Assembly (NCBI RefSeq): GCF_003570725.1 | Contig: NZ_QWVS01000016.1 | Coordinates: 124,001 to 188,000, forward strand | Reading direction: 5' to 3' | From: Peribacillus asahii | Lineage (GTDB): Bacteria > Bacillota > Bacilli > Bacillales > DSM-1321 | Length of the DNA stretch: 64,000 nucleotides | In this document: positions 51,501 to 60,195 of the stretch, in pieces | How positions within the stretch are numbered: position 1 is the first letter of the stretch | Layout: every line of letters begins with the position of its first letter | Translations under genes and position numbers: made by a program | The notes under the pieces: model-generated | Databases searched by the model: none | What the model saw: the letters and a program-made list of their open reading frames with translations, nothing else | Told to the model about the DNA's origin: nothing

Positions 51501-52031
51501 GTTACGCATTCTCGTTCGCTAATTGGAACAGAAGCGCTTCCTGCTGGGGTTCTGTATTTCCATATGCATAATCCAGTCATTAAATCTAAAGGAATGTTAA
51601 GTCTTGATCAAATAGAAGAAGAAATATTTAAAAGCTTTAAAATGAAGGGGCTTATTTTAGGAGATACCAATGTGATTCAACTAATGGACCAATCTCTTGA
51701 AGCAGGGGCATCTAGTAAATCTCATATCATTCCAGCTAGCCTTAAAAAGGATGGAACGGTGTCCGCTACGTCTAAAATTGCAAGTCGTGATGAATTTTCT
51801 CTCCTGCAAAAGCATGTTCGTCACATTTATGAAAATGCGGGTAATAAAATGGTGAACGGAGATGTCGGAATCGCTCCTTATAAATTGAAAGACCGTACAC
51901 CATGTAAATATTGTTCATTTAAAACGGTTTGCCAGTTTGATTCATCATTAGAAGACAACGAATACCGAACGTTAACAGATAAGAAGCAAAAAGATGTCTT
52001 AGCATTGCTGAGAGAGGGGGTAGAGGTGTGA
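48540..52031 (+). CDS. addB: AddB, helicase-nuclease subunit B
   Basis: 1163 residues. The P-loop GRSGTGKTS lies at the N-terminus. The C-terminal nuclease site has Asp959 and Lys961 (LDYKSS). The iron-sulfur cluster cysteines are C799, C1122, C1125 and C1131 (CKYCSFKTVC), the AddB pattern. With AddA it resects double-strand breaks and recognises Chi. The start is GTG 48540 after AAAGGAGGGA, and the end overlaps addA by four bases. Confidence 0.97.
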   Translation: MTLRFLLGRSGTGKTSFMLDEIRSTLAHHPEGNPIIYLVPDQMTFLSEYKLIKTPGLEGMIRAQVFSFSRLAWRVLQETGGMSRIHLDSVGVNMLIRKIMEEKKEELKVFRRSADKQGFVTQMEQMLVEFKRCCIQPEQLQSFLEQSTATSGVIQDKLHDLEVIYQSFEEKLMGKYLQSEDYFTLLIEKLADSAYIANAQIYVDGFYSLTQQELLILEEMMKRGCSVTVALTLDRPYPSLPPDPLELFRQTGTTYYEIYQTALRLGVPIEEDKVFTEVGRFSENPALKHLEQHFAVRPVRPYESPANVIVSQAVNRRAEVEGIARTIVKLVRDEEYRFRDIAVLMRNGEAYRDIIQTVFRDYEIPLFIDSKRKMLHHPLIELIRSTLDILTSNWRYEPVFQAIKTELLFPAEKNSDLMREQVDRLENYVLSRGIKGEKWTSKERWTYRRFRGLELEERSQTDKERQIEEELNELKQWFTAPILTLSSRINRAETARELSEALYLYLEDIRAAEQLEKLRQAAEEAGDLVAAREHEQAWNAVIDLLDQFVELLSEERMSLKAFALIIEAGLDSLNFSLVPQAMDQVIIANLDLSRLDDVKAAFIIGLNDGVLPGKAAAEGIFSDQDREMLLANGLEVAPSSKIRLLDEEFIAYKAFSTPSHLLYVSYPLADEEGKALLPSSYIKRISDVIPHIHTNLYSNDSFDGSPTEQADFIVNMEVALSHLTSQLQLKKRNYPMHPLWWDVYNALMDDEDMKFETSRVLSSLFYENQAKKLSSETTKQLYGESIMTSVSRMEMFNSCPFSHFAAHGLKLRERQVFRLDAPDIGEMFHGALKIISDYLYEHAISWAALTKDQCLTLARKAVETLAPKLQNQILLSSNRHHYLKRKLEQVIGRASIVLSEQAKLSGFAPIGLELGFGKNETLPPLSFSLQNGTKMELIGRIDRVDKAEESNGIFLRVLDYKSSEKDLSLTEVYYGLALQMLTYLDIVVTHSRSLIGTEALPAGVLYFHMHNPVIKSKGMLSLDQIEEEIFKSFKMKGLILGDTNVIQLMDQSLEAGASSKSHIIPASLKKDGTVSATSKIASRDEFSLLQKHVRHIYENAGNKMVNGDVGIAPYKLKDRTPCKYCSFKTVCQFDSSLEDNEYRTLTDKKQKDVLALLREGVEV

Positions 52032-55000
52032 GTAAAACAATCATTCCTGAGAAGCCAGTGGATGTGACGTGGACAGATGACCAATGGAAGGCGATCTGGG
52101 CGAAAGATCAAGACATATTAGTCGCGGCTGCGGCTGGATCTGGGAAAACAGCTGTACTAGTCAATCGGATTATCCAAAAAATCCTTTCTGAAGACGATCC
52201 AGTAGATGTGGATGAATTACTAGTCGTGACATTTACGAATGCGTCCGCTGCTGAAATGCGTCATCGTATTAGTGAAGCACTTGAACAAGCCATTGCTCAA
52301 AATCCTAGTTCGCAGCACCTTCGTAAACAGCTAAGCTTAATCAATCGAGCGTCTATTTCTACACTACATTCCTTTTGTTTAGAAGTGATTCGTCAGTATT
52401 ATTACGAAATTGATATTGACCCAGGATTCCGGATTGCTGATTCTACAGAGATAGAATTGCTTCGAGATGAAGTGATGGAAGAGCTATTTGAAGAGCACTA
52501 TGGCCGCAGTGATAATGAGGAATTTTTCCGATTAGTCGATGCGTTTACGAGCGATCGAAGCGATGCGGATTTGCAGCAAATTGTCCGCTCTTTACATGAT
52601 TTCTCCCGTTCGCATCCGAATCCAAGTCAATGGCTGGATGAAGCGGCTGAGATGTATGATCTTTCAGATGATGCTAGAATTGAGGATTTACCATTTATTC
52701 AGGCGTTACGATTTGATATTTCGTTACAATTGGATAAAGCAAAAGATTTAGTGGAAAAAGCGTTAGATTTAACAAAGGTGCCAGGAGGTCCGGCACCGCG
52801 TGTGGAAAATTATCGAGCGGATTTAGAAATGATTGCAGTGTTATCTCAGGCGAATGAAACATCGTGGTATACCTTGCATGAGGCGATTCAAAACATTTCT
52901 TTTACAACGGCTAAGCGCTGTTCAGGAGCGGACTTTATAAAAGAAATTGTCGATGAAGCGACGAAGCATCGTGATAAAGCGAAAAAAATCGTGAAAACAT
53001 TACAAGAAGAATTGTTTGTTCGAAAACCGGAAAGTTATCTTCGTGATATACGAGAACTGAAGAGCTATGTAGAAACATTAGTATTACTGGTTAAGCAGTT
53101 TGATACTCGTTTTTTTGCAGCGAAAACGGAAAAAAATCTGGTGGACTTCTCCGATTTAGAGCATTTTTGTTTAGAGATCTTAACGAAAGAGCTTGAACAT
53201 GGTGAAAGAAAACCATCAGACGTTGCGTTAGCTTATCGTAAGCAATTTAAAGAAGTGCTTGTCGATGAGTACCAAGATGTCAATCTTGTTCAAGAATCGA
53301 TTTTATCGTTAGTGACAGCGGACGGTGAGCACAGCGGAAATATGTTCATGGTGGGCGATGTAAAGCAGTCGATTTATCGTTTCCGGTTGGCCGAGCCAAA
53401 TCTATTTCTCGGCAAATACAATCGCTTTACTCATGATGGGCAAGAGTCAGGACTTCGAATTGATTTAAATCAGAATTTCCGCAGCCGTATGGAAGTATTA
53501 GATGGGACAAACTTTTTATTTCAACAGTTGATGGGAATCAAGGTCGGAGAGATTGAGTATGATGAAGATGCGCAATTGAAAAAAGGAGCGCCGTATCCTG
53601 AGGATCAATCGTTTCCTATTGAGTTATATATCGTAGATGGCGCGCCAAATGAGGAAGAGAGTTTAGCAGATTCTTCTGAGTCAACAGCTGAATTCGAATC
53701 GGAAGAATTAGAAAAGGCGCAATTAGAAGCACGTATGATGGCAAAGTTGATTAAACAAGCTATCAATGAAAAACAACCAATCTATGATCCGAAAACAAAG
53801 CAGTATCGTGCGATACAATATCGAGATATTGTCATTCTGCTGCGCTCTATGCCATGGGCTCCGCAAATTATGGAGGAATTTAAGAAGCAGGGAATTCCGG
53901 TTTATGCGAATTTATCGACCGGGTATTTCGAGGCCACAGAAGTAGCGATTATGCTTTCATTATTAAAAGTAATTGATAATCCGCAGCAAGATATTCCGCT
54001 TGCTTCTGTATTGCGTTCACCGATTGTTGGATTAGATGAAGAGCAAATGGCCAAAATCCGCACGTTCCATTCAGGAAGTTATTATGAAGCACTAGCTGCT
54101 TTTTATCGTCAGGGCGATGTGAATGAACAAACAGGCTTATATGAACAAGTGGCTGCCTTTTATCGGAAACTTGTGAAGTGGAGAAAGCTTGCCAAGCAAG
54201 AATCATTGTCAGATTTAATTTGGCTTTTGTATCGCGAAACGAGATTTTATGATTTTGTTGGAGGCATGCCAGGCGGAAAGCAGCGTCAAGCCAATTTGAG
54301 AGCCTTTTATGATCGCGCTAGACAATATGAGTCCAGTTCATTCCGCGGTTTATTCCGCTTTTTACGTTTTATTGAAAGAATGCAAGAACGCGGTGATGAT
54401 TTAGGAGCTGCCAGAGCACTTGGAGAACAAGAGGATGTCGTTCGATTGATGACGATTCATTCTTCAAAAGGTTTAGAGTTCCCTGTTGTGTTTATTGCAG
54501 GTCTTTCGAAGCAATTTAATATGATGGACTTACGCAAATCCTACTTATTGGATAAGGAGTTCGGGTTTGCGGCGAAATATGTAAATCCAGAGCTTCGAAT
54601 TACGTATCCATCGTTACCGCAGCTTGCTTTCAAAAAGAAAAAACAATTAGAGCTGATTGCCGAGGAAATGCGCGTCTTGTATGTGGCTTTAACAAGGGCA
54701 AAGGAGAAGCTGTATTTAATTGCAAGTGTCAATAATGCAGAGAAGAGCTTGAACAGTTGGTGGAGCAATGCCTCCCATGCTGACTGGCTTTTAAAGGATT
54801 ATACTCGCGCAGGGGCGAAAAGCTATCTCGATTGGATTGGACCAGCTCTCATCCGCCATCAGGATGGTCAAAGATTAATGGAGGACCATGTTCCTAACCG
54901 TTTGAATGAAAACATTACTTCCCATGCGTCCCAATGGATGATTTCCATTGTTCGAAGTGAAGAACTGATGGGAATGGATGAGGAGGAGCTAGCGGAAGAT

Positions 55001-55786
55001 TCATGGCTAGAACAAGTGAAGCAATCTAAGAAAGTAGATAGTACTTCGGAATATACGAGTTTGATTGAGGACAATCTACATTGGAGCTATCCGCAAATAA
55101 ATGCAGCCACTCATCGCTCTAAGCAATCTGTTTCGGAATTGAAACGCAGATTTGAATTAGCTGATGATCATAGTGCGACAGAGCTGATTGAGTCGTTTAG
55201 TCGACCGATTACAAAGCGGTCGGCTTTTATGCAAGAGAAGTCATTAACGCCAGCTGAAAAAGGAACAATTGTTCATTTAGTCATGCAGCATCTCGATGTA
55301 ACAGCTGATATAACCGTCGACTATATTGAACAATTATTGACGAATCTAATTCAGCGTGAGTTGTTAACGGAAGAACAGCGAGTGGCGGTAGATTCACATA
55401 TTATTATTCAGTTCTTTCAAACGGAAATTGGTCAGCGGTTGAAAAAGGCAGCTATTGTACGTCGAGAAGTGCCTTTTATGATGTCGCTACCTGCTCATAT
55501 TGCGTATCCTGATTGGGATGAAGGAGAAGAAGAGGTACTCGTCCAAGGTGTCATTGATTGTTTATTTGAAGATGAACAAGGGCTTGTGCTGTTAGATTAT
55601 AAAACGGATGCGATTACCGGCCGTTTTTCAAATGGATTTGAAGGAGCTAAAGACATTCTTGCCGAACGCTATCGAACACAGCTTCAATTATATAAAAGGG
55701 CAGTCGAAGGAATTTTGCATAAAAAAGTAACAAAGTGTTATTTATTTTTCTTTGATGGTGCACATTTATTAGAGATGGAAAGATGA
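52028..55786 (+). CDS. addA: AddA, ATP-dependent helicase-nuclease subunit A
   Basis: 1252 residues, UvrD/RecB-like helicase plus nuclease. The Walker A motif AAAGSGKT is at 34-41, LVDEYQDVNLVQ is motif II and MTIHSSKGLEFPVVFIAGL motif V; VLYVALTRAKEKLYLI is motif VI. The C-terminal nuclease motif has Asp1190 and Lys1192 (LLDYKTD). It starts at GTG 52028 inside the last codons of addB (GTGA overlap). In B. subtilis sbcD and sbcC follow; here a MOSC protein does. Confidence 0.97.
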   Translation: MSKTIIPEKPVDVTWTDDQWKAIWAKDQDILVAAAAGSGKTAVLVNRIIQKILSEDDPVDVDELLVVTFTNASAAEMRHRISEALEQAIAQNPSSQHLRKQLSLINRASISTLHSFCLEVIRQYYYEIDIDPGFRIADSTEIELLRDEVMEELFEEHYGRSDNEEFFRLVDAFTSDRSDADLQQIVRSLHDFSRSHPNPSQWLDEAAEMYDLSDDARIEDLPFIQALRFDISLQLDKAKDLVEKALDLTKVPGGPAPRVENYRADLEMIAVLSQANETSWYTLHEAIQNISFTTAKRCSGADFIKEIVDEATKHRDKAKKIVKTLQEELFVRKPESYLRDIRELKSYVETLVLLVKQFDTRFFAAKTEKNLVDFSDLEHFCLEILTKELEHGERKPSDVALAYRKQFKEVLVDEYQDVNLVQESILSLVTADGEHSGNMFMVGDVKQSIYRFRLAEPNLFLGKYNRFTHDGQESGLRIDLNQNFRSRMEVLDGTNFLFQQLMGIKVGEIEYDEDAQLKKGAPYPEDQSFPIELYIVDGAPNEEESLADSSESTAEFESEELEKAQLEARMMAKLIKQAINEKQPIYDPKTKQYRAIQYRDIVILLRSMPWAPQIMEEFKKQGIPVYANLSTGYFEATEVAIMLSLLKVIDNPQQDIPLASVLRSPIVGLDEEQMAKIRTFHSGSYYEALAAFYRQGDVNEQTGLYEQVAAFYRKLVKWRKLAKQESLSDLIWLLYRETRFYDFVGGMPGGKQRQANLRAFYDRARQYESSSFRGLFRFLRFIERMQERGDDLGAARALGEQEDVVRLMTIHSSKGLEFPVVFIAGLSKQFNMMDLRKSYLLDKEFGFAAKYVNPELRITYPSLPQLAFKKKKQLELIAEEMRVLYVALTRAKEKLYLIASVNNAEKSLNSWWSNASHADWLLKDYTRAGAKSYLDWIGPALIRHQDGQRLMEDHVPNRLNENITSHASQWMISIVRSEELMGMDEEELAEDSWLEQVKQSKKVDSTSEYTSLIEDNLHWSYPQINAATHRSKQSVSELKRRFELADDHSATELIESFSRPITKRSAFMQEKSLTPAEKGTIVHLVMQHLDVTADITVDYIEQLLTNLIQRELLTEEQRVAVDSHIIIQFFQTEIGQRLKKAAIVRREVPFMMSLPAHIAYPDWDEGEEEVLVQGVIDCLFEDEQGLVLLDYKTDAITGRFSNGFEGAKDILAERYRTQLQLYKRAVEGILHKKVTKCYLFFFDGAHLLEMER

Positions 55787-55872
55787 GTGTTTTATAGTTA
55801 GAGACCGTTCTGATACAATAAAAAGAAACTTCTATTAACGAACGGCTTATAGCTTGTGAAGCAGAAGGGAAA

Positions 55873-55907
55873 CAAAGCAATTGAAGGAGAGTGCTTCAAT
55901 TGCTTTG
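55873..55907. repeat. perfect 14-bp stem-loop before the MOSC gene
   Basis: CAAAGCAATTGAAG pairs exactly with CTTCAATTGCTTTG, 7-nt loop. There is no clear T run, so it may be an mRNA hairpin or an operator. Confidence 0.75.
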
Positions 55908-55948
55908 TACTTGTGTTAAGAGTTAAATAAGAAGGGAGTTGGATATCG

Positions 55949-56623
55949 ATGAAAGTTGTTGCACTCAATATTGGGAAACCAATAACGGTAGAATATAACG
56001 GGAAAGCATTAACAACAGGCATATTTAAAAAGCCAAGCCTTGAACCTGTTTTTCTTGGAAAGCTCAATTTTGAAGGAGATGGACAGGCTGATTTGGTAAA
56101 TCACGGCGGAGCGGATAAAGCTGTTTGTGTTTATCCGTATGAGCATTATGTTTATTGGGAAGAGACAATAAGTAAAGATCTGGGGAGCAGTGCGTTTGGA
56201 GAAAATCTTACGCTGCAAGGGATGTTAGAACCGGATATACATATAGGAGATATCTATCAAGTAGGAGAGGCAGTCGTTCAGGTGAGTCAACCGAGAGAAC
56301 CTTGCTTTAAAGTAGCGAAGAAACATGGGGTGCCTGATTTAGCTTTACAAGTTCAAAACACTGGTTACACAGGGTATTATTTTAGAGTATTAAAAGAAGG
56401 GTTGGTTCAAGCAGATTCCAAAGTTCAATTAATCGAGAAAGATTCTAATCAAATATCGATTCAGTTTGCTAATAATATTATGCATCATGATAAAAGCAAT
56501 AGAGAAGCGATACAACAGATTTTAGCGGTTGAGGCGCTTTCTGATAGTTGGAGAGAGACTTTTATGAAACGTCTAGCAAAGATGGAAACAGATCAGAAAA
56601 CACAACTGAAAGAAACTCATTAA
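55949..56623 (+). CDS. MOSC-domain protein, YiiM-like
   Basis: 224 residues. The MOSC domain covers about 20-160, with HGGADKAVCVYPYEHYVYWE (key: HGG.DKAV..YP.EHY.YW), FGENLTL and the conserved Cys in VSQPREPCFKVAKKHG. A 3-alpha helical domain follows. Related YiiM and YuaD proteins reduce N-hydroxylated compounds with molybdenum cofactor in E. coli; activity here is inferred only. AAGGGAG precedes ATG 55949. Confidence 0.88.
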   Translation: MKVVALNIGKPITVEYNGKALTTGIFKKPSLEPVFLGKLNFEGDGQADLVNHGGADKAVCVYPYEHYVYWEETISKDLGSSAFGENLTLQGMLEPDIHIGDIYQVGEAVVQVSQPREPCFKVAKKHGVPDLALQVQNTGYTGYYFRVLKEGLVQADSKVQLIEKDSNQISIQFANNIMHHDKSNREAIQQILAVEALSDSWRETFMKRLAKMETDQKTQLKETH

Positions 56624-56630
56624 AGCATTG

Positions 56631-56670
56631 TAAACACGCTTGGTTGATAAATAACCAAGCGTGTTTATAT
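56631..56670. terminator. bidirectional terminator MOSC/gerP
   Basis: AAACACGCTTGGTT pairs perfectly with AACCAAGCGTGTTT, 7-nt loop, between convergent genes. Confidence 0.82.
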
Positions 56671-56699
56671 ATCAGTAATGCCGTTTAGTTAGGAATCTT

Positions 56700-56918
56700 T
56701 TAATTATTTCCGGCAATTGGTTGGTCAACACCGTTAACATCGAGAACGTTGGTTCCGTTAATCGCGCTAACTGTGGCAATGATGGCTCCGGTATTAGCGG
56801 CACCGGAGCCGTTAATTGTTTTTGTAGCTTGTTTTGGAGAAATCACTGCGGCGTCTCCAAATTGAAGAGTTCCTGAGCCCATATTAGAAATTTGAATAGG
56901 TCCTGTAATTGCAGGCAT
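56700..56918 (-). CDS. gerPF: spore germination protein GerPF
   Basis: 72 residues from ATG 56918 (AAAGGATG site). It begins MPAITGPIQISNMGSGTLQF and continues GDAAVISPKQATK, closely like GerPA, its paralogue at the other end of the operon. GerP proteins let germinants pass the spore coat. It is the last gene of the minus-strand gerPABCDEF operon. Confidence 0.93.
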   Translation of the reverse strand: MPAITGPIQISNMGSGTLQFGDAAVISPKQATKTINGSGAANTGAIIATVSAINGTNVLDVNGVDQPIAGNN

Positions 56919-56940
56919 AATAAACATCCTTTTTTAGTTT

Positions 56941-57348
56941 TTATTCTTCTTTCTTTGTTGAATCCGGCTGGGTGGACTTTCCGTTGTCGGTTAGTTGTCG
57001 AGTATGATGAATTTTTGATTTCATTCGTATATGTCCTACGTTTCCAAGACCAGCGACGGAGCTGGTGGAAATAGCATTTATATAAATATGACCTGTTTCA
57101 ATAAATGGACAAAGATGATTAAATCGCATTTGAATAGGTTCGGTTATGATCGGGAGAGCCAAGGGGCGCGAAAAAATTTCGTAATCACTAAATTCATCGT
57201 CCCGTTCATAGAGAATCTCGCTTCTTCGTTGAACAGCAAGTGCGTGGACTGTCCCATCGATATAAGAGCAGTCACCAATTTGTAGAGTGGAACTAAAAAC
57301 AATAGAATTAGATTCCACTGATTTGGCTTTAGAAGTTCTTTGAAACAT
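56941..57348 (-). CDS. gerPE: spore germination protein GerPE
   Basis: 135 residues. FSSTLQIGDCSYIDGTVHAL carries the SxVxxxxIGDS-like opening of GerPE, and GLGNVGHIRMKSKIHHTRQL closes the conserved domain; the tail is polar. The start at 57348 is only five bases beyond the end of gerPD, so the two are coupled. Confidence 0.9.
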   Translation of the reverse strand: MFQRTSKAKSVESNSIVFSSTLQIGDCSYIDGTVHALAVQRRSEILYERDDEFSDYEIFSRPLALPIITEPIQMRFNHLCPFIETGHIYINAISTSSVAGLGNVGHIRMKSKIHHTRQLTDNGKSTQPDSTKKEE

Positions 57349-57353
57349 CTCGA

Positions 57354-57530
57354 TTATACTTTCGGAACTAGAGATAATGGCTGGATAATAAGAGATTCAG
57401 GCGGGGTATCAAAGGCTGAAGCGAGCTGAACCGTTTGGACGTCCCCAATAAGAAAAAGAGAAGCACTTGCTACCCCATTGATGTTAATATTATCTACACA
57501 TAACTGATGATTCACTACATTAAACTCCAT
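57354..57530 (-). CDS. gerPD: spore germination protein GerPD
   Basis: 58 residues from ATG 57530 (stop TAA at 57354-57356). It reads MEFNVVNHQLCVDNININGV, then ASASLFLIGDVQTVQLASAF and a proline-rich end. The V.ASASLFLIGD pattern is that of GerPD. The first 11 bases overlap gerPC, which shows translational coupling. Fifth-position order PA-PB-PC-PD-PE-PF is kept. Confidence 0.92.
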   Translation of the reverse strand: MEFNVVNHQLCVDNININGVASASLFLIGDVQTVQLASAFDTPPESLIIQPLSLVPKV

Positions 57531-58134
57531 TAGTATGATTTCCTCCTGTCTGTCCTTTTGAATGTGTAATAAAATTCATAAGGGCTACTTGAATATCTGA
57601 CTTCACCTGTTCAAACACTTTTTCTTTTAATTGCTCAAATTGATGCGGCGAGCGTTCGGTTGGCGGGGCCTGATCAAAGTACATATGAATTCGTTGTTCG
57701 AGCTGGCGTTCCACATCGTGTTTGATGAAATCATGGTACGAAGCATCTAGTGTGATACCAGCTTGAGCTTCTGTTTCTTGAATCATCCCATCTAAATTTG
57801 ACATCAATTCGGCCGTCATTTTTTTGACAATTTGCTCCCTGTTCGGAAATGGAAAGGATGTCGGTGAGACAGGTTGATGATTCACCGCGAATTCATCGAT
57901 ATTATTTAAGTCACTAGGGTTCAGCCCTATATTTAATGTGCCATCAAGAGATTCAACTTTTAGTTGATCGAATTTATATTCAATTCGATCTATATGAACT
58001 GGTGGCCTCTCTTTTAGAACAGATACTTCTTCGGTTAGGCGTTTGATCTCTTGTTCAAGCTGCTGAATCCGTTTTTCTTGAGCTTCTAGGTAACACTGCA
58101 TTTGTTTAGAATAGGTGTACAAATCATTGTTCAA
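57520..58134 (-). CDS. gerPC: spore germination protein GerPC
   Basis: 204 residues. An N-terminal coiled coil (about 10-45, KRIQQLEQEIKRLTEEVSVL) is followed by RPPVHIDRIEYKFDQLKVES and LDGTLNIGLNP, the conserved GerPC region. The C-terminal part is helical and amphipathic. It is the largest GerP protein and is required for coat permeability. Located in the coat layers of the spore. Confidence 0.93.
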   Translation of the reverse strand: MNNDLYTYSKQMQCYLEAQEKRIQQLEQEIKRLTEEVSVLKERPPVHIDRIEYKFDQLKVESLDGTLNIGLNPSDLNNIDEFAVNHQPVSPTSFPFPNREQIVKKMTAELMSNLDGMIQETEAQAGITLDASYHDFIKHDVERQLEQRIHMYFDQAPPTERSPHQFEQLKEKVFEQVKSDIQVALMNFITHSKGQTGGNHTNGV

Positions 58135-58238
58135 GAGTTAATCACCTCAAACTTTCGCCGAAGATTTTCATTCACTGATACTATATGCAAAAGTTTGAAG
58201 TAGGTGAATACCTAGAAGAAATCTAAAGATAATCGTTG

Positions 58239-58427
58239 TCACAGCGGGACTAAACTAATCCCACCCGTTTCTAACTGTGGTGCTTCTTCCGTAAAGCCGC
58301 CTGTATTTGCTAATGCGGAGTATGGTTTAATGATGCCGGCACTTCCAATTTGAAAGACCGAAGAGTTGCTTATCCCTCCGATTTTAATCATATTAATTTG
58401 AATTGTTTGTTGGATATGAAAAATCAT
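58239..58427 (-). CDS. gerPB: spore germination protein GerPB
   Basis: 62 residues: MIFHIQQTIQINMIKIGGIS, then NSSVFQIGSAGIIKPYSALA and ANTGGFTEEAP. The SVFQIGSAG..KP pattern matches GerPB. Its spacing from gerPA (73 bases) and gerPC (104 bases) allows one operon. Confidence 0.93.
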   Translation of the reverse strand: MIFHIQQTIQINMIKIGGISNSSVFQIGSAGIIKPYSALANTGGFTEEAPQLETGGISLVPL

Positions 58428-58500
58428 TGTAAGCTCCTTTCCGATAGGCTATGTTAAACAATCTCGTGAATAAATGGATTGCTATATCATAGCCTTCAGT

Positions 58501-58722
58501 TTAGACGTTAAATGCAATAGGTTCATCAAGTAGATCAGGATCGTTTATATTCGTTGCACTATGTTGGTTATAAAGAGAAATCGATTGTCCGGTGTTAAAT
58601 GAACCTGCACCTGCATAGGTTTTTGCAGTAGAATAAGGAGAAATTTTAAAAACATCGCCAATATGAACAACGCCGCTACCAGACACACTAATGACTTGAA
58701 TGACTCCGACGATTGCAGGCAT
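58501..58722 (-). CDS. gerPA: spore germination protein GerPA
   Basis: 73 residues from ATG 58722 (AAAGGA site). MPAIVGVIQVISVSGSGVVH and IGDVFKISPYSTAKTYAGAG are shared with GerPF. It is the first gene of the operon, behind a sigma-K-type promoter. Confidence 0.93.
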   Translation of the reverse strand: MPAIVGVIQVISVSGSGVVHIGDVFKISPYSTAKTYAGAGSFNTGQSISLYNQHSATNINDPDLLDEPIAFNV

Positions 58723-58792
58723 ATCATCCATCCTTTGATTTTTTGATTTATTTATTAAATGTTAGATCACTAGGCAGAAGACTATTTGATGC

Positions 58793-58819
58793 TATAGTAT
58801 GTATGTGAACGATTAATGT
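58793..58819 (-). promoter_or_regulatory. sigma-K promoter of the gerP operon
   Basis: On the minus strand, AC at 58818-58819 and CATACTATA (58793-58801), fitting AC-N16-CATAnnnTA. Known gerP operons are transcribed by sigma-K in the mother cell. The spacing is right. Confidence 0.7.
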
Positions 58820-58877
58820 GAGTAGGATACTTATGCAAATAGATCTGTCCTACCATACTAATAAAGGGGGGGAGAGC

Positions 58878-60080
58878 GTGAAGGAAGCGATAAATCCGAT
58901 TGATGAGAAAAAGCGTCTTGTTCATGTTGATATTTTAAGAGGCATAGCTATTCTAGGAATCTTTTTAGTCAATATGTCGTCTTTTCATATGCCCATTTTA
59001 TATATCGATGGCTATGATGTTTGGACGACAGGGTCTGACCGCTTGCTGTATATGTTTAGTGATATTTTTGCCCAAACTAGTTTTTATCCATTGTTTGCTT
59101 TTTTGTTTGGGTTTGGGGCTATTATTCTTTATGAACGAAGTGTGGAAAAGGGGATATCATTTCCCGTTCTTTTTAGTCGTAGAATGCTTTTCTTGCTCTT
59201 TATTGGCTGTATTCATGCTTTTTTTATTTGGCATGGCGATATTTTGATTACATATGCGGTACTAGGATTTGTATTTTTATTGTTTTATAAATTAAAAGGC
59301 AAGACATTATTAATTGTCGGCTCGCTGCTGTATATGATTCCGGTTATGATTCTAAGCTTGATTATGGTGTTTACGAGCTTGTTTTTTTCAGAGGAATTAG
59401 CAACAGAAGTGACAGCCGATTATGAGTTAGTAGAACAGTCGCAGGACGTTTATCAACATGGTTCATTTATTGAGGTTACGAAGCAAAGAGTGCAGGATTG
59501 GTATTATGTGAATAATATAGTAGGACTCGTCATGTATCTCTTTTTCATTTTGCCTTTCTTTTTACTTGGAGCGGGTTTTGCTAAGCTGCGTTGGCTGCAT
59601 GAGCCGTCTCTTCATAAACGAAAACTTATCGTTATCGCGATTGTCTGCTTCATTGTCGGTTTAGCTATTAAATGGCTTCCGTATATAACGGTCTATCATA
59701 CTGGAACGACTCTCATTCAAGATGAACTAGGTGGTCCGCTGCTTACTTTTGCTTATATAACAGGTATTACCTTGCTTGTGCAAAAGGACAGCGTACGTCG
59801 ATTATTACATCCACTCTCCTATATTGGGAAAATGTCCATGAGCAATTATTTGTTTCAATCGATTGTGTGCACCTTATTGTTTTACTCCTATGGCTTCGGT
59901 TTATATGGGCAAGTTTCGTATACAACAAGCTTTATTCTCATCTTTGTTATTTATGGAGTGCAATGGTTAGCAAGCTATATTTGGCTGAAACACTATCGCT
60001 TTGGGCCGATGGAATATGTATGGAGATGGTTTACGTATAGCAAACGATCCGCAATGAAAAGGCAGATCGAAAAGGGATAG
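58878..60080 (+). CDS. DUF418-family (YeiB-like) membrane protein
   Basis: 400 residues from GTG 58878, chosen because AAAGGGGGGG lies at 58861-58870; an upstream GTG at 58818 would overlap the gerP promoter. The N-terminal region VHVDILRGIAILGIFLVNM is diagnostic. About ten membrane helices follow, and the C-terminal DUF418 domain has GKMSMSNYLFQSIVCTLLFY and ends with GPMEYVWRWFTY. Function unknown. It is divergent from gerPA. Confidence 0.85.
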   Translation: MKEAINPIDEKKRLVHVDILRGIAILGIFLVNMSSFHMPILYIDGYDVWTTGSDRLLYMFSDIFAQTSFYPLFAFLFGFGAIILYERSVEKGISFPVLFSRRMLFLLFIGCIHAFFIWHGDILITYAVLGFVFLLFYKLKGKTLLIVGSLLYMIPVMILSLIMVFTSLFFSEELATEVTADYELVEQSQDVYQHGSFIEVTKQRVQDWYYVNNIVGLVMYLFFILPFFLLGAGFAKLRWLHEPSLHKRKLIVIAIVCFIVGLAIKWLPYITVYHTGTTLIQDELGGPLLTFAYITGITLLVQKDSVRRLLHPLSYIGKMSMSNYLFQSIVCTLLFYSYGFGLYGQVSYTTSFILIFVIYGVQWLASYIWLKHYRFGPMEYVWRWFTYSKRSAMKRQIEKG

Positions 60081-60195
60081 GTACATGCTTATTTCTTCAT
60101 GCAAAGGGGAAATAAGGACAGAATGCTTAATTTTGTTTTTTAACTCTTGTCTGTGATATGATGTAGGAGAATTTGTACTAGGGGGCTTTAAACTT

